The position numbers and the translations under genes were made by a program. Below the pieces are notes generated by a model. It worked only from the letters and a program-made list of their open reading frames with translations. It did not search any database and was not told where the DNA came from. A stretch of DNA of 64,000 nt, from contig OZ242367.1 of NCBI GenBank assembly GCA_965209015.1, forward strand, positions 2,170,001-2,234,000, written 5' to 3'. Numbering within the stretch: the first letter of the stretch is position 1; each line of letters starts with the position of its first letter. Of the stretch, positions 56,216-64,000 are shown one piece after another. The DNA is from Bin80 sp965209015 (lineage in GTDB: Bacteria; Bacteroidota; Rhodothermia; Rhodothermales; Bin80).

Positions 56216-58654
56216 ATGCGTGGTACATATCGGTTAATTGTATTCATCTCACTGTTCTTCTTGATAACTGTGCAGGCTTCTGCACAACCTTGGGGAACGG
56301 TTGAAGGAGTTGTTACAGAATCTGAAACCCAGCTTCCACTCCCCAATGTGACTATCCTGGTCAACGATACAAATTTTGGGACGGCGGCAAACAACTCTGG
56401 GTTCTATTCCATAGAACTCCCCCCAGGATCGTATGCTTTACGTTACTCATACATTGGATTTGCAAGCCAGATAGACTCTGTATTTGTAAAGTCTCGGGAA
56501 GTAATAACCCTGAACATCCAACTTATTCCCACCATTCTTGAAGGGGAGGAGATTGTCGTGGAAGATAAGACCGTCTTAGGTTCAGGAATAAGACAGATTG
56601 CACCTGAACAAGTACGCAACATACCATCTCCCTTCAAGGGGTATCAAGCTCTCTTGGCACTCCCTGGGGTATCGGCAAATAATGAGTTGACCAATCAATA
56701 CTCTGTGCGTGGTGGCGGATTTAATGAGAATTTGATTTTTCTTAACGGTTTCGAAATTCATATGCCTTTCCGGCCGAGACAAGGAGAACAAGAAGGGCTT
56801 GGTCTTTTTAACCCAGAGTTGGCTCGCCGAATCACTCTCTACACAGGGGGGTTCCCAACAAGGTATGGAGGGAAAATTTCTTCGGCATTAGATATTGAAT
56901 ATGGAGCCACTCAGGACCTTACGAGCAGTGCAACACTTTCCCTTCTTGATGGCAGTGCTTCGTCATCGGCTACGAATGGAGCATTCACTTGGCAAATTGG
57001 ATTGCGGAAAGCCAGAGCTCGACGCTTCTTCTCTACACAGGAACTCAAAGGGAACTATCAACCCGATTATGAAGATGTTCAGGCTCGATTTACTTATGCT
57101 ATTACCTCTCAACAGGAGTTGGAATTTATTGGGCTTTATGCGAATCACGAGTTTCGCTTGGATCCAAGCGCACGGCGAACCTTCTATGGGACTGTGTCTG
57201 CAGACGGCGGTTCCTCAGATGTTCGTTCCATCTGGCTCTCCTATTCTAGTGAAAGCGAAGAACTTGATGGTTATCAGACAGGCCTTGTTGGTTTACGTCT
57301 CAAGAGTAGACCAGACAATCGTTGGACACTCCTACACGACCTGAGCATCTATTCAACCACAGAACAGGAGTTCTACTTGCTAGAGGGAAATGCCATTCTC
57401 TATGATGTCGTCACCAATAGCAGTGCAGATCAAGTAGAAATTCCACAGGGCTTTGCACGTCAGGAAGATTTTGGAGATAACACGATCACGGCAACAAGTC
57501 TGGTTGGTAGAGGACTATATAGCTGGACCAATGGACGTCATGCACTGGAAACTGGCTGGAATCTGAAGCAACTGACCTTCAGGGACAGTCTCATGGAACA
57601 ATCTATTGTATTGGGAACCGGGCTGGAAATGAATCCCTCTCGCATCATTGTAGACAGCTTACAGGGGGCAGTAGAGTTAAGTACATCACAGGTGAGTCTG
57701 TACATAGAGGATTCTTTCAGCCTGAGCGATGCGCTTCTAATTGAAGCTGGCATACGAGGTAACTGGTACGATTTCAACCGTGAAAGAACTGTGTCACCTC
57801 GTATAAATCTACGTTATGAGGCTTCAAAGCAACTCACGCTTACCGCATCCGGTGGTATATATTACCAACTGCCATCCTATCGCGAGCTACGTGGAACTCC
57901 TCGTTCAGATTTACCCCTTCTACAATCTTTAAATCGAAACCTACGCTCGCAGCGCTCAGCCCAGATTATTGCCGGTGCAGAGTTGTTTATTCCGAGTCGT
58001 AGACTGTATCTCCACGGCGAAGCCTATTACAAACAGCTTACAAACTTGATTAGCTACTCATTGGAAAATGTACGAATCAACTACAGTGGCTTCAATGATA
58101 CCAATGGACATGTATATGGCTTAGACCTTCAAGCCAGAGGAGAATTTGTGCCTGGCATGGAGAGCTGGGTTAATTATAGCTTTATGGTTGCACGTGAACG
58201 ATTTCTACCGAAGTATACCACGGCACAAAATACAGGCCTGCTCCCTAGACCTACTGATCAGCGCCATACGGTTGCCTTATTTATTCAGGATTATGTGCCA
58301 TTGGATCCCACTTGGAAACTGCATATGCGTGTACTTTTTGGAAGTGGTCTACCTTATACTCCTCCGATCCAAGGGCAACGCATAGGAAATATTTTAGCTC
58401 AGATTCCTGGAAATCGACACTCGGCCCGATATAACGAATTCCGTCGAATAGATTTTGGAACTACAAAGATTATTACACTGAGCAAAGGTTCAAAGCCCTT
58501 ACGACTTGAGATCACCGCTGAAATACTTAATATTTTCGATATCATAAATACGGTCGCATATTCGTGGTTGCCGGATGCGACAGGAATTTGGCAGCGTATT
58601 CCGACGCGTCTAACCCCACGCACCATTAACCTACGCATGCGCATGTCACTCTAA
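56216..58654 (+). CDS. TonB-dependent outer-membrane receptor with carboxypeptidase-regulatory-like domain
   Basis: An 812-residue protein from ATG 56216 (MRGTYRLIVFISLFFLITVQASAQ, signal peptide). Residues about 27-110 form a CarboxypepD-reg-like domain (GVVTESETQLPLPNVTILVND, then GFYSIELPPGSYALRYSYIGF). The plug follows (about 115-240), with YSVRGGGFNENLIFLNGFEI, and the rest is a 22-strand-type barrel ending in RTINLRMRMSL. Such receptors import bound nutrients with TonB/ExbBD energy. It is not next to a SusD gene, so it is not a typical Sus pair. The ligand is unknown. An open frame extends upstream to 56135 but overlaps the end of the reductase gene. Confidence 0.9.
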   Translation: MRGTYRLIVFISLFFLITVQASAQPWGTVEGVVTESETQLPLPNVTILVNDTNFGTAANNSGFYSIELPPGSYALRYSYIGFASQIDSVFVKSREVITLNIQLIPTILEGEEIVVEDKTVLGSGIRQIAPEQVRNIPSPFKGYQALLALPGVSANNELTNQYSVRGGGFNENLIFLNGFEIHMPFRPRQGEQEGLGLFNPELARRITLYTGGFPTRYGGKISSALDIEYGATQDLTSSATLSLLDGSASSSATNGAFTWQIGLRKARARRFFSTQELKGNYQPDYEDVQARFTYAITSQQELEFIGLYANHEFRLDPSARRTFYGTVSADGGSSDVRSIWLSYSSESEELDGYQTGLVGLRLKSRPDNRWTLLHDLSIYSTTEQEFYLLEGNAILYDVVTNSSADQVEIPQGFARQEDFGDNTITATSLVGRGLYSWTNGRHALETGWNLKQLTFRDSLMEQSIVLGTGLEMNPSRIIVDSLQGAVELSTSQVSLYIEDSFSLSDALLIEAGIRGNWYDFNRERTVSPRINLRYEASKQLTLTASGGIYYQLPSYRELRGTPRSDLPLLQSLNRNLRSQRSAQIIAGAELFIPSRRLYLHGEAYYKQLTNLISYSLENVRINYSGFNDTNGHVYGLDLQARGEFVPGMESWVNYSFMVARERFLPKYTTAQNTGLLPRPTDQRHTVALFIQDYVPLDPTWKLHMRVLFGSGLPYTPPIQGQRIGNILAQIPGNRHSARYNEFRRIDFGTTKIITLSKGSKPLRLEITAEILNIFDIINTVAYSWLPDATGIWQRIPTRLTPRTINLRMRMSL

Positions 58655-58677
58655 TCGCCTCCCTGACCTCTCTAATT

Positions 58678-58685
58678 CAATTAAT
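58678..58685. repeat. Left target-site duplication of the ISL3 element
   Basis: The 8 bp CAATTAAT lie directly outside the left end of the IS. The same 8 bp lie directly outside the right end, at 60101-60108. ISL3-family elements typically duplicate 8 bp of target. Confidence 0.85.
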
Positions 58686-60100
58686 GGCTCTTCGCACTTA
58701 AGAGTGGGTTAATTGATTTCGGTAGCCTTCTGGATACATATCTAACCCTCCGAGATAGAAGTAAATCGCAGTGGCGAACCGCTGTTTATTTCGGTATCCC
58801 CGGGCACGGACCTTGATGCTTTTGATCCTACTATTGATGCTTTCCGCTGGCCCATTGCTGACTTTGAGAACGATGGCATTGATGATCCCCCATAGATGTT
58901 TTTTGACGGTCTTCGCGGCCTCTTTCATGGGAGCAAGTCTACAGCGCATGGCCCAACTCAACCAGCGCGTCCAACCTTTGCGTGCCCACGTTCGACTCTT
59001 ATAGTGCCAGAGTCTCTGGGACAGATCTTTGATTGCCCAAGCCCGAGCCGTTCTCAGCGAACTCTTCTTTAACGCTTGGAATCGTTTCTTTTGCTTGACT
59101 GACATATTCTGCGGATTGGTCAGCCATACATACTTGGTCCCTGTGAGATCCAGACTCCCTTCCTTCCGTAATTCTCGATTCTCCTGTTTTCGAACTTTAT
59201 CTACTGCACCTCCTATATATCTGGCTACATGAAAGCGATCAAATGCAATCTTTGTTTCTGCGTCAGGAACCCATTTGAGTGTAGCGGAAATGAACGCGGG
59301 CCACATATCCATACTCAAGCTTTTGAGAGCTTTCAGTTGCGCAGGGGAACGAGAAGCATAATAGCTTTCCAGACTTTCTTTCTTCCGTTCATCCGCGACA
59401 TGCAATACATGCCCCGTTTTCGGATTCCCCACTATCGTAACGTAGTTGTGCCCTTTTGTAAAGGCAATTTCATCCACACAGATGTGTTCCGTCTTCTCTT
59501 CCTCTCTACGAGCAAGCCCTCACTTGACCGCACGTTCCATGATATTGGAGATCATTCTCCAACTCACCTTCAGTCGAGTGGCCACCGTGGATAGACTGCC
59601 AGCATCCTCGGACCAGTCAATCACACGCGCCTCAAATCCGGTCGTAAACTGCACCCGCACATCCGCCCATGGCACCGATACCGTCTTGATCCCATGCTCC
59701 GAACACTGCACGCGAGGAACCCTCGCTACCACATGCGTGTGATAGTCACAGATTCGCGTATGACGCCACTTCCGACGACGATGGTCGTAACCCGGACAGG
59801 CCTTCCCACACTCGGGACAACGTAACACCAAATCCTCTGAATAGATGACATGGATCTCCGCCGTCAACTCCTCGGAATCATAGGTGATCTCCGATACCTC
59901 CCACGAAGAGCCTATACCGAAGAGCTCACTAAGATCTTGAATTTGTATCGCCATGAATCGATCAATTGGTTGATTAGTTAATGAAAATGGAGCGTGTATC
60001 TACCCATAAAATAAACATCAAAATCGACTCTGAACCTAATCCATCTCATGACCGTTCATCCTAATTCTGTGGCCTTGCCCACTTAAAAAGCTGTAGACCC
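58686..60100 (-). mobile_element. ISL3-family insertion sequence, complete ends, transposase interrupted by a stop
   Basis: The 1415-bp element is bounded by imperfect 23-bp inverted repeats: the left end starts GGCTCTTCGCAC and the right end, read inward, starts GGGTCTACAGC; about 14 of 23 positions agree, including the inner AGTGGG. A perfect 8-bp duplication (CAATTAAT) lies on both sides, so the insertion event is still visible. Inside is one transposase reading leftward that is broken by a TGA. The element inserted in the spacer after the TonB receptor gene and breaks no gene. A related solo end lies at 9237-9259. Confidence 0.85.
58698..59954 (-). pseudogene. ISL3-type transposase with an in-frame stop
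   Basis: Reading leftward from ATG 59952-59954, 144 codons include the N-terminal zinc-finger region (LRCPECGKACPGYDHR) and an HTH, then stop at 59520-59522 (TGA). The same frame continues as GLARREEEKTEHICVDEIAFTKGHNYVTIVG with the DDE catalytic Asp in CVDE, then MDMWPAF, KIAFDRFHV and a final ESINSRIKSIKVRARGYRN with Glu, ending at 58698. Only one base change (for example CGA to TGA at an Arg position) separates it from a whole protein of about 418 residues. It is most likely a dead copy. Readthrough or a programmed stop cannot be excluded from one copy. Confidence 0.85.
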
Positions 60101-61481
60101 CAATTAATTATGTAAGGCGGACCGCAGTATTCACACAGAAAGATATATGAGTTGCAGCATTCTAATCATGAGGTTGCTCCAACCAGTCTGTCAAACTCTC
60201 CTGACGGAAATCCTTCCACCGAACCGACACCGAATTATTTAACAAACGAAAATGCAGCCCGATTTCGGCGGGGAGAACGGATATGGAATTGTTGGACATG
60301 ACCGGGACGATGATGATTATGGTTTGGATGATTGGGGTTTAGATCATTGCCTGCAACTCTGAGATCTAGTACGATTGTGACTATAATGAAACCCAGGCTT
60401 TTTGAGGACTGTCTGCAGAATTAGATAGAGTATCCGAACTCCTACTCTTCCACTGGAGGTTCAAGGGGAAGGTGATCTATGGGGACTCCCCTACGCCAAA
60501 TTTAATACTGGCCAGGGGTACTCTCGGCCAGAACTCATTCAAAGGAGCATGCTGACGCTCTCCGATGATTTTGGCTGTCAGTGTTCATCCAATAATCTCC
60601 CACCTACCGTCCCCTGTATCTTTGCAGCATTTTCGGTGAGATAGTTAAACCAGTATATCCGCTCGCCCATGAAAGTATCTTGCGGCCCCCGGTCAGAAGT
60701 AGCCGTATGCGGTGAATATCTGTGTATGGATTCGGGCATTTTCCAGAAATAATATAAACTATATGTGTTCCGAGTATTTTCACTGGTACCTACCATCGGA
60801 GAAAGGTCGGGGTTCGGTAGCTGTTCCATCCCAGAGAATCGTATTCAGTGACACGCACTGGATAAAGTAGGATGCTCCCCCGTAGCCTCTATCATGTCTA
60901 CATAATTCCCCAAAAGATCCTTCGTAGCGACAGAGCTACAACAAATACGGAACAGATCAGTGAAAATGTAACAATCTGGTTAAGAATTATTTTTCAATAT
61001 TGGGAAGCTACCTGCTATCCTGCAGCACAACTTATTGCATACATGATTCAGCATCGTACACCCATTAGAAGTGCCCTGATCTGAAATGAGGGCAGATGAT
61101 ATCTCTCCGCCAATTAGATTTCTCTAACTATCTATGCCACTTGGCCTGATTGCCGCTTCCACTCATACTTTTATCCCCTCCCCTGCCAGAGTAGACTACT
61201 TTGGATAAATCCGTTGGATATTGCCCAATCAGCTTATGGCACAGGATGTTAGATTCTATTTACAAATTAGGACTACTGAATAATCCGACAATAAATGAAC
61301 GTGATGCTTTCATGTTGTTACAATAGAACGAGATTTCAACTCAATGGCAACCCAATGGATTGTCTATTGTATCATGTGATGTTATCGTTTTAGACCGAAG
61401 TATCTTGGCAGCTATCAAATTATCGCATATAATATCTCCACATCAGCAAATCCCAATGATCTGCGCTCAATTTATCATTGT
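60101..61481. other. 1.4-kb region with no convincing gene
   Basis: The right target duplication of the IS is its first 8 bp (60101-60108). An 83-codon minus-strand frame (60578-60829) has a protein-like run (MGERIYWFNYLTENAAKIQGT) but no family match and lacks a partner, and a 70-codon plus frame (60872-61084) is unconvincing. Sequence here looks decayed, for example a lost gene. No RNA gene is seen. Confidence 0.35.
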
Positions 61482-62102
61482 ATGCGCCTGATCGTCATAA
61501 TGAGCGTTGGACTACTGGTCGGATCCGAAGCTCTTGCTCAAGCCCCAATAAAACCTGCAAAGGCTGCCGCTTACAGTATTCTTCTCCCCGGATTGGGACA
61601 TAGATATGCCAATGAAGGGAGATGGAATAAACGCGCAGTATTATACACGATTACAGATGCCATTTTAGTTGCTGGATTGATCTCAAGTGAATGGCAACGC
61701 AGACACTTGGTAAATAGTTATCAGATCTGGGCTGCATCCTATGCCGGAATATCCAACGAAGGGAAAGATCGCAGATTCTACGTGACGATTGGTAATTACC
61801 TTTCCTCTGATGATTATCGCGAAATTCAACTCCGTAATCGTCGGGTAGATCTGGTATCTTATGTGGACAATATAGAATCCCAGTGGACATGGCAAAATAT
61901 TCAGGATCTGCAACGATATAGAGATCTCCGTAAAAATTCGGAATCTTGGTCACAGAGTCGGGGAAGTTTTATCGCAGCATTGGTGGCCAACCGCTTGATC
62001 TCTGGAATATCAGCTTTGCTCACTGCAAGACGTAACCGGGATCGTGTTCTTCAGGTAGCAGTTGCGCCAGGCCCCACAGTTCAAATTGCTTTTTCCCTTT
62101 AG
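61482..62102 (+). CDS. DUF5683-like membrane/exported protein
   Basis: A 206-residue protein with signal peptide MRLIVIMSVGLLVGSEALA. AAAYSILLPGLGHRYANEGRWNKRAVLYTITDAILVAGL (residues about 28-66) matches the DUF5683 pattern of Bacteroidota, in which a PGLGQxY motif is followed by membrane segments. Function of the domain is unknown. It stands alone before tRNA-Val. Confidence 0.72.
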   Translation: MRLIVIMSVGLLVGSEALAQAPIKPAKAAAYSILLPGLGHRYANEGRWNKRAVLYTITDAILVAGLISSEWQRRHLVNSYQIWAASYAGISNEGKDRRFYVTIGNYLSSDDYREIQLRNRRVDLVSYVDNIESQWTWQNIQDLQRYRDLRKNSESWSQSRGSFIAALVANRLISGISALLTARRNRDRVLQVAVAPGPTVQIAFSL

Positions 62103-62185
62103 CTCATGTGTACAAGTCACGAAGATTAATTTTGCATAATGAACATATCAACCCATAGAAATCTGTACCTTAGGGTTTCCGTTGA

Positions 62186-62262
62186 GGGTCCTTAGCTCAG
62201 TTGGTTAGAGCGCTACGTTGACATCGTAGAGGTCGATGGTTCGAATCCATTAGGACCCACCA
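62186..62262 (+). tRNA. tRNA-Val (GAC), CCA encoded
   Basis: A full cloverleaf is visible. The acceptor stem pairs GGGTCCT (62186-62192) with AGGACCC (62252-62258), followed by A and CCA. The D arm has AGCTCAGTTGGTTAGAGCG, the anticodon stem CTACG/CGTAG holds the loop TTGACAT with anticodon GAC, and the T arm holds GGTTCGAATCC. It reads GUC/GUU valine codons. It lies 49 bp before infC. Confidence 0.97.
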
Positions 62263-62311
62263 ATCAGATTCTTTATTACTGATTTCGTAATTTTTTGAAA
62301 CTAACCTATCT

Positions 62312-62836
62312 ATTATCATCGCAAAACAATTACAAACACGCATAAACGACGCTATTGAAGCAGATGTAGTCCGGGTTGTAGACCCCAAAGGTGAGCATGG
62401 CGTCTACGAGCTTAAAAAAGCTCTTGACATGGCACAAGACCAGTATTTGGATCTGGTTGAGATTGCTCCCAATGCAGATCCTCCTGTCTGTAAGATCATG
62501 GACTATGGCAAGTTCCTCTATGAGAAAAATAAAAAGGAACGTGAGGCTCGCAAAAAACTCCACCAGACACAACTCAAAGAAATCCGATTTCGTCCCCGCA
62601 CAGATACGCATGACTTTGAGTTCAAAGCGAAGCATGCCCGTGAATTTCTCACCGATGGACATAAAGTTCGCGCCTACGTCCAATTTCGAGGAAGAGATAT
62701 CATATATAAAGAGCAGGGGATGCTCATACTTGCTCGACTCGTAGATGCGCTCAAGGAAGTGTCCAAACTGGATCAGGAGCCACGCATGGAGGGACGACGT
62801 ATGACTGCGATTCTGACTCCCCTCAAGCCAAAGTGA
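62312..62836 (+). CDS. infC: Translation initiation factor IF-3, probable AUU start
   Basis: A 174-residue IF-3. The frame is open from just after a TAA at 62288-62290, but no ATG, GTG or TTG precedes the conserved start QTRINDAIEADVVRVV. The codons ATT ATC ATC at 62312-62320 are the only fitting starts; ATT (62312) is chosen because infC of Escherichia coli uses AUU and is regulated through it. IF-3 N (YELKKALDMAQDQYLDLVEIAP, CKIMDYGKFLYE) and C domains (IRFRPRTDTHDFEFK, RAYVQFRGRD, EPRMEGRRM) are complete. An ATG at 62429 would cut away half the N domain. rpmI follows 55 bp later. Confidence 0.92.
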   Translation: MIIAKQLQTRINDAIEADVVRVVDPKGEHGVYELKKALDMAQDQYLDLVEIAPNADPPVCKIMDYGKFLYEKNKKEREARKKLHQTQLKEIRFRPRTDTHDFEFKAKHAREFLTDGHKVRAYVQFRGRDIIYKEQGMLILARLVDALKEVSKLDQEPRMEGRRMTAILTPLKPK

Positions 62837-62891
62837 ACGGAACCTCGGCATATCGCCTCGGTATACACTTATTTTTGATTAATTCGGAATC

Positions 62892-63092
62892 ATGCCGAAG
62901 ACAAAGTCTAATAGTGGTGCAAAAAAACGGTTCTTCCGCACAGCGTCTGGACAGTTAAAGCGCGCACACGCTTACAAAAGTCATATTTTGACAAAGAAGA
63001 GTCGTAAACGTAAACGAGAGCTTGGAAAGAGAACACTCATTGGAAAAAGCGATGAGCCTCGTATTAATCGTCTGTTAGGTTCTTCTAGTTGA
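62892..63092 (+). CDS. rpmI: 50S ribosomal protein bL35
   Basis: A 66-residue basic protein with the bL35 opening MPKTKSNSGAKKRFFRTASGQ and the LTKKSRKRKRELGKRTLI block. It lies in the standard infC-rpmI-rplT order. Complete and typical in length. Confidence 0.96.
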   Translation: MPKTKSNSGAKKRFFRTASGQLKRAHAYKSHILTKKSRKRKRELGKRTLIGKSDEPRINRLLGSSS

Positions 63093-63110
63093 CCCACAAA
63101 CCCAAAAGTT

Positions 63111-63479
63111 ATGCCACGCGCACGCAATAGAGTCGCCTCCCGTCAGAGGAGAAAAAAAGTCCTTGGAATGGCCAAGGGATATTGGGGAAGCCGGGGTAAG
63201 GTATATACCGTGGCAAAGCATTCAGTTGAAAAAAGTCTCCAGTACTCCTACAGAGATCGCCGCAAACGTAAACAGCAATTCCGTAGACTTTGGATCACTC
63301 GCATCAATGCAGCTGCCAGGCTCAATGGCACAACCTACTCGCGTCTATCCAGTGCACTTCGTAGTCAGGAAATTATTCTGAATCGAAAAGTGCTTGCTGA
63401 TCTGGCCATGAATGAACCTGTTACTTTTGCGAAAATTGTGCAAGAAGCACACCAAACTCCTGATGGAGTATCTGCCTGA
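63111..63479 (+). CDS. rplT: 50S ribosomal protein bL20
   Basis: A 122-residue basic protein starting MPRARNRVASRQRRKKVLGMAKGYWGSRG, with RLWITRINAAARLNGTTYSRLS, which is bL20. It starts 18 bp after rpmI. In the family bL20 often represses its own operon through mRNA; no such leader was identified here. Confidence 0.96.
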   Translation: MPRARNRVASRQRRKKVLGMAKGYWGSRGKVYTVAKHSVEKSLQYSYRDRRKRKQQFRRLWITRINAAARLNGTTYSRLSSALRSQEIILNRKVLADLAMNEPVTFAKIVQEAHQTPDGVSA

Positions 63480-63790
63480 TTCGTTATCTCCTTGATCTCT
63501 ATCTGATTTTTGGTCATCATGTGTCAGGCAAGGCTCATGAGAATAGGCAACTCTGAATCTCATATTTGGTAAGTTCTCTCAAGCTTAAAGGTATCGCATA
63601 TGGCTGCCCCCGCTAACAATATCTAGATTTGGACAGCTATACAATAAAGTTGAGTTCCCTTGTGCGATACCATGGTCAAGTGTGCCAAGTCCATAGAACC
63701 TGCATAATCTAGTTGCACATGTATACGATGCCAAAATTGCAAAGCGATCATTTTCCCCCGCAAATCTGACGAGTTCTTTAGTTTCATTGA
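63480..63790. other. 311-bp spacer between rplT and pheS
   Basis: TAGATTTG near 63624 matches the TAnnTTTG box, but no TTG lies at the right distance before it. An ATGAGA/TCTCAT inverted repeat is near 63537-63560. Nothing else is clear. Confidence 0.35.
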
Positions 63791-64000
63791 ATGGATACAA
63801 CTATAGAGCATCTCAGAGAGACTTTCAAGAAACTCTCGGAAGAGATTTCAACTAGTCAGCTTACAACAGATTCAGAGGCTGAGGCATTCCGTATTCGCTT
63901 CATTGGTCAGAAGCGGGGGGTGATTACTCATCTCTTCAAATCAATCCCACATCTACCCAAAGAAAACCGTCGTGAGGCCGGACAGCTCCTCAACTCCCTA
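63791..64000 (+). CDS. pheS: Phenylalanine-tRNA ligase alpha subunit (partial, 5' part)
   Basis: Seventy codons from ATG 63791 are in the window. The N-terminal coiled coil (TIEHLRETFKKLSEEIST) is followed by FRIRFIGQKRGVITHLFKSIPHLPKENRREAGQLLNSL, matching the PheS pattern of LGKKG...ltellk.l..l..eer...G..iN. The alpha subunit carries the active site and pairs with PheT. The order after rplT is typical. The rest lies beyond the window. Confidence 0.9.
   Translation, partial: MDTTIEHLRETFKKLSEEISTSQLTTDSEAEAFRIRFIGQKRGVITHLFKSIPHLPKENRREAGQLLNSL

Noticed and set aside
60872..61084. 70-codon frame in the 1.4-kb gap
   Set aside because: Unrecognised and of random-like composition.
62197..62388. 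Minus-strand frame with MDSNHRPLRCQRSALTN
   Set aside because: This is the well-known spurious translation of a tRNA antisense strand; it overlaps tRNA-Val.
62429..62836. infC started at the internal ATG
   Set aside because: It would remove half of the N domain, which is clearly encoded upstream without an ATG.

Overview
The window (64 kb, moderate GC, densely coded) reads as chromosomal DNA from a Gram-negative member of the Bacteroidota/FCB assemblage, most like the Rhodothermota/Balneolota branch. This is inferred from the gene content: PorV-like barrels beside a protein with a T9SS-like C-terminal domain, a TamL-type Omp85 lipoprotein, a GWxTD protein, a DUF2795 protein, a TonB receptor with a carboxypeptidase-regulatory-like domain, and a fused E2o/E1o 2-oxoglutarate dehydrogenase. 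Two intergenic sites match the TTG / TAnnTTTG promoter type of Bacteroidota. Several genes appear to start with TTG or GTG and have weak Shine-Dalgarno sites.

Layout. 1-4.3 kb: the 5' part of an exported barrel-like protein, an NDUFA9-like SDR, rsmD, coaD and a Fic protein whose catalytic His is Tyr. 4.4-8.8 kb: a carotenoid operon (CruF-like protein, a one-piece GGPP synthase-phytoene synthase fusion, crtI). 9.6-17.8 kb: an aminotransferase, then a tight run of site-2 protease, lipoprotein, beta-propeller protein with a T9SS-like C-terminus and two PorV-like barrels, then GlsB-like and AI-2E-family membrane proteins. 17.8-25.4 kb: argH, a CPBP membrane protein, an S9 peptidase, a DinB-fold protein, a TPR protein and bioY. 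25.5-36.5 kb: a housekeeping and envelope run (pgsA-like, ftsY, GWxTD, fmt, moxR, an M23 peptidase, DUF2795, tamL, rlmD, an SDR). 36.7-46.2 kb: one 3166-residue gene for a surface protein with SwmB, leucine-rich repeats, about 18 Calx-beta repeats, a cadherin-like domain and a C-terminal autotransporter-like barrel. 46.9-54.2 kb: kgd/odhA-type fusion, rpsU, a FadL-like barrel and a Tyr-rich then Ser/Arg/Thr-repeat lipoprotein. 54.2-61.5 kb: an accessory stretch with an IS110-like remnant, an aldo/keto reductase, a TonB receptor, a complete ISL3-family element with a perfect 8-bp target duplication but a stop inside its transposase, and 1.4 kb without a clear gene. 61.5-64 kb: a DUF5683-like protein, tRNA-Val(GAC) and infC-rpmI-rplT-pheS, with infC apparently starting at AUU.

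The most notable items are the giant adhesin-autotransporter, the crtE-crtB fusion, the Fic His-to-Tyr change, the Ser/Arg-rich tandem-repeat lipoprotein, the precisely delimited ISL3 element (with a solo matching end 51 kb away), and the AUU start of infC. All functional names rest on motif recognition by eye; no database search was run.
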